This document shows positions 10,852-34,500 of a stretch of DNA of 64,000 nt, in pieces. Source of the stretch: Oryzias latipes (Eukaryota; Chordata; Actinopteri; Beloniformes; Adrianichthyidae). The notes beneath the pieces are model-generated. The model was given only the letters and a program-made list of their open reading frames with translations, had not been told where the DNA came from and did not search any database. Numbering within the stretch: the stretch's first letter is position 1; the number at the start of each line of letters is the position of its first letter. The DNA is taken from positions 19,761,311-19,825,310 of the forward strand of contig NC_019866.2 of NCBI RefSeq assembly GCF_002234675.1, written 5' to 3'. The position numbers were made by a program, and so were the translations under genes.

Positions 10852-12610
10852 ACAATTTCAGCTCTGCATGCACGTGAAAGCAACCAGGTGAGTCTTGGCT
10901 TTAAAAAGTCAATGTCAACAGAAGGAACCTTCTCTAACCATGATCTGTTGTTGCAGGGCTGCAAGGAATTTTTGCCTGCCGTTTTTTTCTTTTTGGTTAT
11001 GTTTTTTTTCTCCCCCTATCCTTCTCCATTCTTTTAACTTGTTCAGTGAAAAAGCTGGTTGTTGATGTTGATTCTTTTGGAATGAGATATTAAATTTTTC
11101 ACCGATTCAAAACTCGTATTAAACCTGCATTTTTACTTGGACTTCCGTATCCTGAAGCCTGGATCACAAACATTACAGTACAGTCGGAAGTCGCACTTTG
11201 ACCGGATCTTTCCCACCCCTTTATCCCTCTGAAGCATTCCCTAAACATTATCCAATGTGAAGTAAAGCTGACATCAAGAGCAAAAGGGTGTGAGGGAAAT
11301 GCATTTTTTTCCTACTTTTTCCAAGCTTTTGCTCTCTTTTTATTTTTTTTATCTTTAGTTTAATGCAGCAAAGATGACTTTTCACACAAATCAACTTCAT
11401 TTCCATGAATATGTTTTAATTGCTTTTAAGAGATACCAGCGAAAAAAGAGCATTTAATTGAGATGGAGAGATGAAGGTGAGAGGACAGCGAGCTAGTAGA
11501 ACGGCAACTTTGAAAGGTTTGAGTAAGTCCTGTTTTAACTGTTGTAATGTTTCCCGCTGTTGCTTCCCCCTCATTCCTTTTTGCGATATCCTCTCAATAG
11601 TTATCCATCTAAACCCCAGACACCCCTTTTTGTGGCCCGTTTTGACTTTTTAAGATTAAAAAAAAAAATATTTTAGGGTTAGTTGATATTTTAAAGATAC
11701 ACTCCCAATCTTGAGGAAAACTCCATGGAAAATTCTGATAATAGAGCAGAAACCATATTTTTTGGCTACACTTTTTTTTTTGTATTTTTTTTTAATTTTT
11801 TGGGTTATTGGATGCTATTCGGGAGGGAAAGCCCTGTTAGATTACTGGGGTCCAGGGCATCATTTGATTTTTTTTTTTAATTTTATTTTGTTTTTCCTTT
11901 GTTTACTCCACTGTAAATATTTTTTTTATTATTTCACTGTAAAGCCAAATGTGGTTAATTGTTGTAAAGGTGTAAAGTAGAAAAATGCATACTAATGGTC
12001 TAGGGCTGGGACTCAGAAGAAAGACTTAAACTTTAAGACGGGCGTCCGTTCCTGTGCCAGCTGGGTCATTCAACAGTTCTTTGTGTGTAAGTGACTGAAT
12101 CCCTGCGGAGAACAATAAAGTAACTTTTACATTTTCTCTTTAATTTGTAATATTTATGCAAACTTTTTTGTACATCTTTTTACTTTTTTTTTTTTTGTGC
12201 TTTTAACAGGGCGTTTGGTCCGCCCTATAACATACTTCTATACTTTAGATTTTTTTTTCATTATTCCTCCAGCAAAAAATGTCTAAAGTTTTTCGTGTTT
12301 TTTAATGTTTTATTTTAACCTCTCAGCAACCTTGATGATGTCATTTAAAAACAAGATGTGACTGAAAAAATGCAATTGCAGGGATGATTGTGTATATAAC
12401 AGTGTATTGTGTGTAATTACCTTTGTACAGGCCATCATGACCCAGTGGCATTGTGACTATAGATTTAGGGTGGGGGTGACCTTCAAGGAGATGAAGCAAA
12501 GGGGATTTCACTTTGTGTATTGTGTACTGATATCCTGTACAGTTCTTTAACACTTTACTTACAGTATTTGTGTATATTTTATGAAGTAATAAAAAACGTT
12601 GCCGACATTT
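10852..12610 (+). other. csnk1e: csnk1e 3' UTR with probable 3'-UTR intron
   Basis: Thirty-six bases after the stop is a good donor, CAACCAG followed by GTGAGT (intron from 10888), with a matching acceptor TGTTGTTGCAG ending at 10956. The UTR probably continues from 10957. Poly(A) signals AATAAA occur at 12114-12119 and 12588-12593, the second followed by a GT/T-rich stretch. The UTR is AT-rich with long T-runs at 11770-11810 and 11868-11900. No open frame in it resembles a protein. Confidence 0.6.
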
Positions 12611-13120
12611 TTGGACTGGTTTGTTTTTATTCGGTTGTCCTATAACGCCTTTCTGTATCCCATTAAAGTTTTTTTTATTTTTTTTTTATGGCAAAATAGT
12701 AAGGTGGAGTTTAAACATCAGCACGCATGCGCACTGAGTTACGACTAGCGGCTGCTGTTGACATACGGCTGGTGATGTGAGAAATAACGGTCTGCGGCAC
12801 ACCAGCTTTAGAGTTGAAATAGCTGCATTATACCCGTTTTAAATGCCGTTTTAAAATCGCATTTTTTAGGTATTGGCTAGTAATATTTTTCTTTTTAATT
12901 TGCCAATGGAAGTCGGTGGGCAAAACGTTGATTAGCAAGGGTTGCTAATAAGCTAGCTAGCAGCGTGTCGTAGCTAAGGCACGGCTCAGCTGCTCACACT
13001 TCAAAGGGGCCAAGTTTCCGGGGGCGTTAAAGGAAAATGCGGTGATTCGATACGTGGCTGGATGCTGTTGTTTTTCGTATCGACTAAATTGATGTATGGA
13101 CTGAAAGAACCGAACAAGAG
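12611..13120 (+). promoter_or_regulatory. tmem184b: tmem184b promoter and 5' non-coding exon
   Basis: Only about 100 bp separate the csnk1e poly(A) region from a promoter-like stretch. CGCATGCGCA at 12724-12733 matches the NRF1 consensus and lies in a locally CpG-rich region. A non-coding exon probably ends at 13120, where GAACAAGAG is followed by donor GTAAGCTAAG. The start site is not resolved. The following intron, 13121-14434, shows a T24-type run near 13940 and a C-run near 14110 but no other recognisable feature. Confidence 0.5.
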
Positions 13121-14398
13121 GTAAGCTAAGCACAACGAAAAGAGATGGAGCTTCAGTGAATGACGTTTCTTCAGTTTTCTGCTTTTAATTTAACTCGACA
13201 CTATGCGTCAATAAGAGACTCCCTTTCGCCTGCGCCTAGTTTTTTCCCTGTGTGTTTATAATATTTTGTTGTTGGAGTGAACTCCGTTAGTAGTTGAAAG
13301 TTGAAAAAAGCCCCCTCTTGTCCTTACTGATACTGCAGCCACCCTCCATTATGATTTGCTTTTAGGTGATTGCTGTTTGTTCCAGATGAAGATACTAAAT
13401 ACTGATGTCACCGTGTTTTAATATCTCCAGGGATGCAGTCAGCAAGATTAGTAGCTTCCTGTATCTTGTGTGTTATTGTTGGATTTATCTAGTGTTTGTG
13501 ATGTTGCAGGATGTTGTTCTGGCTGATTTCGAGATGACAAAACAATCTTTGGCGATACAAAGAGTTTTAGTTTTATCTACTTTGGTGACACAAAGATGCT
13601 CGTTTTCCTGCATCTTTGGTTTTATTCACGGTCTTGCAGAGTTCCCAGTGTTTGATTATTTGAACAGTCAGATTTATGTGCAACTTGAATCCTTGAATTC
13701 TGGAGGCTGATAAAGGTTAATGATCATGAGTCATCAGTGAGAACAATTCTCTTCACCCCATACTTTGCACAAGGGAAGAGCAGACTGCTGTTCAAATAAT
13801 CTTTCTTTGTGGATGATTACATTATTGTCCTTCCTGGAAACCCCACTGAAGTTCCTGATGTAATTGTTGATGATGACAGATGATATTACCTTGGGGTGCA
13901 GTTTGATGGTGAAGGTACCTTGAATGTGTTACATACTTGCTTTTTTTTTTTTTTTTTTTTTTTAAAATGCACTTCCTGTGTGTCCCCCGTTCCAGTGAAA
14001 CATCCCAACAGCTTTGATATCTTCTCACTTGTAAATTTGTGCATTTCACTGCTTTAGTTTCATGTCAAAAGGCTGCAAAGAGTGCAGCCGCCGCAGGCAG
14101 ATCAGTCTTGTTTGCACCCCCCCCCCCCCCTCATATTTTAACTCCATTTTCTCATATGTCATGTCTGCACTATCTCTTTTGGATCTGAACACTGTCTTAC
14201 TTTTTGTTTGTTTGCTTTTATCCCCCCTTCTATTTTCATACCAGCATCAGCAGATTTTGGTTTCAGATTTAGGTCATTGCGGATCTGTGAAGGTGCAGTG
14301 ATTTATTCTGGCTTCATAACCCTAAACATGAAGTTCTGCAGATAATTCTTACATCAAATCTTCTGGTTGATTTGTTCTTGGTCTCAAATGAAGCGTAG

Positions 14399-22007
<7,609 letters not shown>

Positions 22008-23575
22008 GCCCCAAAACCTTCTGATGCTCGTCTCACCTCTACAATTTGAACTAAGTCTATGCCTGTTGAGACAAATTCCTATTTTTAGCCTTAACATGGA
22101 AGGTGAAATGATGTTTAGAAATCAACAGCAACATGTAAGGGAGGATGCTCAAAGGGGGTCAAACTCAAGAGCGTAAAGCTGGGTGTTGTTCTGATGTCAT
22201 TGCAGTGATGATTGTTTCCATTTGCCGAGTGTGAATCAGAGCAAATATCCACGCCTGCGTTTCACACCTTAAATGTGCACTTTAGAAGGTATGGCAGAAA
22301 ATGGGTCACTTAGAAGGCTGAGAGGATAAAAAGTGCCATTTTTGAACTGAAACATGCGGCTTTCTCCATTCTTTAGTTTTACTTTGACTCTGATTGCCAA
22401 AAAGAGGGAACAGAAGCCAGCATCTCACTGTGGTCCAGTTCAGATTGCTTTATAAGATTTTGAATTTTGTTGTATAATCCTACAGTGATGTCATTTTAAC
22501 ACTAGTTTGCTGGAAAAGATTCTATAAATGTTAAATATACCGTATATTTTGTCATTAGTGTGGGCCGTAAGCGTAATAGTGAGTGCAGCTGCTGGTCTGC
22601 CTCTTGTGATGTTTGGTTTTTGGAGCACTGAAGCAACAGCTGGGCTAGAGATTTTTTTTTTTTTTTTTTGCGTGGGCAGAAGGACCAACGAATAAATACA
22701 CTCACGCAGATTACAGAAGAAAGGACGCTCCCGCCAGAGCCGGCCCTGCTGGGATGTGCCGTGGATTATAACCTCGTCATTAATGGCATTACGTGCTGTC
22801 CGGGTCAGGCCTGCCTCTGGTGGTGCTGCTTGTAACAACACTATTGCTGCAGTGTTTGTGAAAGATGTCAATCATTACAACAACAACAAAAGTTTTCTTT
22901 TGGGCAAAATCCAAACAATTTGACTATCTGGCTATAGTTAGCCACTGCAGATCAACACTACTGGAGTTGTTGTGAAGAAAGAATGTATCAAAGATGAGAA
23001 ATTAAGAGCCAAAATGGGGTCCGTTAACGTGGCATTAAGTTAGCAGCATGGTGAGAACATGTATCTGGTTTAGTTTGCAGTTGAAGCTTAACTCGTATCT
23101 GTAGTGCTCTAAATGTCAGTCTCTCCACAGGTCTTATCTGCTGTCTCTGTGGGGCTTCACTTAAAGTCAGGGGGTTGAGAACATTAATAAATGAACACGT
23201 AAATGGTTCTAGTAAAGCATAGCAATTTATTACCTTCAGCACATCAAACAAACTCAACCTCCTGCAAACAAAACCTCATTTAAATTAGTGCTTTAACATA
23301 GAACAACTCCTGCAGCTATACGAATAAAGATTGCATTACATAGCATTAACAGAGCACTGTGAATTATTCACAGAAATGCCAAGCATGGTATTGTTTGGTA
23401 TGGTTTTTAATATTTTTGTGTTTTAATATTTTTATTTGAAAAAAATGCACCTGTTCTGTTTTATTTTTGCTGTATCCTTTTTACAATGTTAATTCAAAAT
23501 ATATGGTGTTTTAATGCTGAATAGATTTTTATTGGTGTTGCAAAGTAAATAAAAGATCAGTTGAGGAAAAAAATG
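22008..23575 (+). other. tmem184b: tmem184b 3' UTR
   Basis: This 1.5-kb stretch follows the stop codon with no further coding exon. AATAAA signals are at about 23187, 23323 and 23548-23553; the last is followed by a T-rich region and is the most likely end. A T19 run lies at 22650-22669. The ddx17 start codon is only about 570 bp beyond, so the two genes are tightly tandem. Confidence 0.6.
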
Positions 23576-24120
23576 ACTTTTTTTCCCCCAACACAGCAGC
23601 ATTCTAAATGGAGAATCCACGAGCCGTCGTTGCGACATAAGAGTAGTAATTTTCTTTCCATATCTACATTTTCAAAAGTCAAGACTTATTTTTTTAAAGT
23701 CAAGACTTTTAATTTGAAAGATTTAGTAAGGAGGCAGAACAAGGACCTTTACCTTTATTGGTTAGCAATGTGTCATTCATAAAAGGGGCGGGGCTTATCT
23801 GTATCTGACCAGTTGTTTCTGTTTACCGCTTACGGCTAGGCTAACAACATCATACCTATCTAGTCTGTTGCGTTCTTATAACGACCCCAAATAACAAGAA
23901 AGTTTGAATAAAACAAGTTGCATAAAATATTACATTTTTCTTATTTAAAAAAATTCTGAAAAAGAATTCCATTCGACTCGGAAGAAGGCGTGTTCGGTAG
24001 AGCTAACGGTTTTGAGCCAAGGCCAGAAAAGGTAGCCACGAGAAAGAAGGACTAAACTAGGAAAAAGGGGTGTTTGTTTATTTATTATTATTATTATTTC
24101 TCTGGACTCGTGCCACCAAA
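23576..24120 (+). promoter_or_regulatory. ddx17: ddx17 promoter and 5' UTR
   Basis: GGGGCGGGGC at 23785-23794 is a perfect Sp1-type GC box on the plus strand. The 5' UTR probably begins between it and about 23960 and runs straight into the ATG at 24121 (GTGCCACCAAAATG), with no need for a leader intron. A TTATTATTATTATT stretch lies about 35 bases before the ATG. The exact start site is not resolved. Confidence 0.45.
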
Positions 24121-29891
<5,771 letters not shown>

Positions 29892-30480
29892 TGTCACACT
29901 GCAGACGGGACTTGGACCAACGTCAGCAACTTAACCCTTGTGTTATCTTAGATGGCCCCACCCTCACATTGACGTGTTCTCCCTACCATGACAAAGGTGG
30001 AAAGATTTCATGTAATCCATGGACACCAGTGAAGATCACAAATCATTGAAGAAAAAAGGTTCAGAGCACTGTCTAGTGGGTCTAGATGACCCTACTCCCA
30101 ATGTCAAAGTGCCTAGGATAGCACAAGGGTTAAAAGCTTTGCATTGTTCAGGTCGCAGGCGTTTAGACCGGGACAGAACGGAAAAATGGCCGGATGATTT
30201 TTAAGTTTGTCATTTTAGTTTGTGTGTGTGTGTGCGTCATCGTGTGTAACAGGTAGGTGCTTAAGTTTATATACGTTTAATTTCCTTTTTGTCCTTAAAC
30301 TTAAATATTAAAACTTTTGAGCTTTCAGTTTTAAGCCAAATTATGAGAACTTTAGCTTTGTTTTTCCCCACATTTCCCTTTTTTCAGCAACACATTGGAG
30401 TTTAACAGCAAGTCTTTGCTTCAGTGGTCGAGATGTTCTTGGTTCACTGCGGTTTAATAAACGTATTCGGTGCAGGATTG
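29892..30480 (+). other. ddx17: ddx17 3' UTR
   Basis: The UTR runs from the TGA at 29889-29891 to a poly(A) signal AATAAA at 30456-30461, followed by a GT-containing stretch. It includes a whole MITE copy at 29931-30133 and a (TG)n tract near 30220-30240. The convergent gga1 3' end lies at almost the same place. Confidence 0.65.
29931..30133. mobile_element. piggyBac-type MITE, copy 1
   Basis: The element is bounded by TTAA at 29931-29934 and 30130-30133, with inverted ends CCCTTGTGTTATCTTAG and CTAGGATAGCACAAGGG. TTAA duplication plus a CCC start is the signature of piggyBac-mobilised elements. At about 200 bp it has no transposase. A second copy at 56731-56946 is over 85 percent alike by eye. 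It lies wholly within the ddx17 3' UTR and so is transcribed. Confidence 0.8.
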
Positions 30481-31552
30481 CCTCATCTTTTTATTTTTGT
30501 CAATACAGAAATAAGAACAAGACATTTTGTATAGAGAGAGTAAAGAAGTTTTATACATGATCTGCAAAAACTAAAGATTCATTCATGGGTTGTTGGATGT
30601 CATTTCATAAAAAGCACATTTTCATAAATAGATTTCATTTTTCTTCAATGGAAACCAATGTCATTTTGAAATAGCAGAAAAAGGACATTTATTTCTGCTC
30701 TTGCAGACTGCACAGGTCAGACGCACAGAACCAATCTGCTATCGCTGGCATTTATTGGGAATCAGTGCAGTGGAATGTTGGGGGCGTGGCTTGCAGAGAA
30801 GCCGACATGCATCGGTGACTGCAGAAAGGAGCCGGTCGGGTCCGAATGGGGCGCTGTGCTGAGAGCGGCTCAGCTTGCATATACTCTACAGTTCAAGATA
30901 AATGCTTCAACGTTAAAATAAGTCAAATGAAGAAGTCCCATTTTAAGTTAACAGTATCAAACATGATGAATATATTAGGATGTAGCTGATCAGACAGAAC
31001 ATGGACGTGTAACAGATGAAATCATTCAAAAATCACTTAACTTTAAATAAAGTTACAATGGTAAAATAGGCACATATGGCAGAGAACACACATCACAGTA
31101 GACTTTTCCTTACACCAGATAGAGGGAATACAGTACTTCCAAAACAATCATTCTCTGGAATCAAAATGTTAAACAGAACAGAAACACCACATAAAGTTGA
31201 GTACAGCCTTTTGTCTTTCTGCAAACTAACTAATGTTTACTGAGCGGGATTTCTGCAAGCATGAGTCCAGTGTTCACAGGCATGCTGAGGTGAAGGAGCG
31301 GAAAAAAAACATCTAGCACAGCTAATGAGTAAGCTCACCTCGTCTTCGTTGCAGTTTAAAATAAAGAGTGCAGCAATGTCCAGCAGACAACAGCTGACTG
31401 ATGTAAAGCACATGACTGAGTAACCCAAATGAATTCAGTACAGTCTGATTGTAAAAGAAACCGTTTTCCAACCAGTGTGGTGCTGGACAGTTTTGAGGGG
31501 GGGGGCACATCTCAAAGCAAAAAGTTTCTTGGTTTCAGGTTGTGTTTGGATG
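30470..31552 (-). other. gga1: gga1 3' UTR
   Basis: About 1.05 kb follows the gga1 stop on the minus strand. AATAAA (plus-strand TTTATT) occurs at 30490-30495 and again near 30690 and 30750. If the most distal signal is used, the gga1 transcript ends within about 20 bases of, or overlaps, the end of ddx17 on the other strand. No coding or RNA gene is seen. Confidence 0.5.
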
Positions 31553-34500
31553 CTATAGCTGCCCCCACTTCCCCGGAGGAGGAAACTGTTCTATGCTGCC
31601 GCTCTCGCTGTGCCGCTCCTCCCCTAAGCTGAAGGATAGCGTGTACTGCAGCTTCACTTTCTCCTGAGGAAACGACAGAAAAGCTTCAGCCTCCACAATC
31701 GCTCACCCCATTTCAAGACCCACTCCGATTCTAACACGCTCTGATGACGGAGGACATAGATAAAGGAAATGAAGTCTATGGGATTTTGGCTTCTTGGAGC
31801 CAGCTTCCTGTTTGGAGTCACTCAGTTCAGTGCTCATATCCAGTCAATGGCATAAACACAGATGAATGTTTGACGGGTGGCAGGGCAGGTTTGCTCCACG
31901 CCAACAGTCCCGCCCTCAACTGGGAGGCAAATTTCAAATGAATTACTGCTGCTCTGCAGAAACTATGTCCTAGAAGCCGACACAGGTTTTTTGATTTTGG
32001 CTAAAAAAAACGGCGTAATCATAACTAAAAGACCACGCTTTGAAAATAGATCTAAAGATGATCGGAGTGGGACTTTAAAGAGAAAAACAAAAGACTGGGA
32101 ATCTCTTCCTACCTTGTTTGGGTTTGATACCAGCAGGATCTGTGTGATGGCAGCAGGGGGGAGGATGGGGTTGAACGCCGGGAGCTCAGTTCCTGATGGA
32201 GGCTGCAGTTTTACCGCCATGGACTGCAGGTCATTAAAGGAAAAAACATTGATTATTCAGTCAGCCGCAGAGGATTTTGTTCATCTTGTATCCTCGCCGA
32301 CCTTTGGAGCAGTTGTCTGGAAGTTGATATTGGTGACGGGGATGGGGGCGGACGACAGCATGGAGATGATCACCACCAGCACGTCAGGCCGAGACGGAGG
32401 CGAGTCACGAGCAAAATGGAAGAGAACCCGCAGACTGTTTCCATCAAACACGGTTACAGGTAAGAGACTACCTGCAGCAGCAGCAGAAGAAGAAGGTTTT
32501 AAAATCTGTGCTGGCTCAACAAAAACTATCAGGAAGCTGAAACGACGACTGATCAAATGATTTAGTTTGGACTTACTGGGCTTAATGGATTCTAAGGGAA
32601 CAACCACATTACTTAGTGAAACTTCTGCAGAGGGAGCTTGGAAGTGAGTTGGGGATTTTTCCAGCAGCGTGGCTCCGAGGTTAGGAAGACGAGCAGGATG
32701 CTCGGGAGTGAAGGCTACAGAGGAGCTCGTGCAGGATTTGTTCTGGAGGTCTCTCAGAGTCGGTTTGGACTGCTGCTTGTCCCTTAAGAGAAGGAAGAGG
32801 AGAAACTTAGTGTAAAAACAAAAATCAGAAACTTTATTTACACTTGACAGCAATCATTTGAGACAAAATGAGCAGAAGAGTAAAAGCATTTGCACACAAA
32901 ACATTATCTGAAAACACGAAAACACATATCTACTCAAATAAAACACAAAATACTGTAGGAAACATTGGAGTTAAACATAAATGTCATTAAAATTGATAAG
33001 TAAAAATGAATTCATAATCATTGATACTAAAGTGCAGTTGAATTATTTATAAAAAATACAGATCAATAAAATGTTGGTTGTAATAATAAAATGAATGAAT
33101 CTCCTGTGGCTCAGAAGGGAAAGGACTCGGGCTTGAAGAGCATTTTAAGAGCAGAATTTTCTCTTTTCTCTGACAAACTGGCTTTTTTCTGCGGATTTAG
33201 CAGCAGACATTCAGGTGTTTGGTACCATTTGACCTGCAGACCCTCAGGAGGCAACGACTGCTGCAGCAGCGTCTTTCCCAGCAGGTCCAGCTCGTCCAGA
33301 GCAGAATTCCCGGGGGTGGAACCAGAAGAGTGGGGCTGAGAGGGGGGGTCGGGACTCAGGAGGAGGCTGGGAGCTGCTGGGAGGTCTGGCTCCGTGCTCT
33401 CAGAGGACTGGAAGGAGAAAAGCTGTGTGTGAACGTGGACATTCAGATTCCACTCAAATGGTTTTCCTGCTTCCAACCTGGAAGGAGTCCCACGCTGTGG
33501 AGTCCTCAGGCTGGGAGGGGGGGTTGGAGGCGTGCGTTCCGTCACTTAAACCTGAACAAAGATCGTTCGACTTTTTGTTTTTGTTTACAATCGTGCGTTT
33601 TCTAGCAGCTCCGCTGCCTCCAAACATTCAAATACCTGTGAGGATTCAATGAAAAACATGTTACCAAGTGACATCAGCTCGTCGTCAAGGAGACTGATCC
33701 CCATCTCCTGCGAGGGGGCGCTGAGGCCGTCTGTAGGAGTGGGAAACTCTGGAAAGGAGGGAGGCGACTGGGGAGACGTGTCCAGACCTGACAGATCCAG
33801 CAGTGCTGTCCCTCCCCCTTCAAGATATGAACCCAGGTCACGTCTGCTTTCACTTCACAATTCAAAAACTACCAACAGCATTCCCCCCGCCTACCTGTTG
33901 GTTTCTGCGCATTTAACGTGTTGTTTCCGTTTACAATCTCCCCCTTCACCTGCTGCTTGTACAGGTTGATGACATGCGTCAGGCTGTCGTTGGCCTGCAG
34001 GATCTCAGCTGTGGACAGACGTTAGAAAAGTCACTGCATGTGGAAAATCCTCCTGAAGTGAGCGGAATGCGATCAGAGAAACATCAACAACACGCAAACC
34101 TGCTGTAAAATGTTAAAAACAACAAAGATTCATGTGGAAACTAGATTCATGCACAATTTCAGAATGAAAGCCTTTTTACATTTAAAACAGACTTGGAGAC
34201 TAAGAATCCTAGTTACAGTGTCTCTGGGTTTCTTAAACAGCAGATTGTCTTCTGCGTTCTGATTGGCTGTAGACCACCGTCAGCCAGTGTCCTCTGTGTC
34301 GTGTCTCCTGTGCAGAATGGGTTCAGTTTGGCACATTTACATAAATCCTCGATTGTGAGCAAATCTCTGTTCTCATTCACTGGATAACACTGGATCTGTT
34401 TTTCTTTAAAAGGTTCGAGGGTTTAGAGCAGCGGATCTCAAAGTTTTTGTAGCAGAGGGCCAAATTTAAGAACTTGACATTAGACTGGGGGCCAATTTCG

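Noticed and set aside
31877-32560. A 227-codon plus-strand open frame
   Set aside because: It is antisense to gga1 exons and includes a MITE; no protein family is evident.
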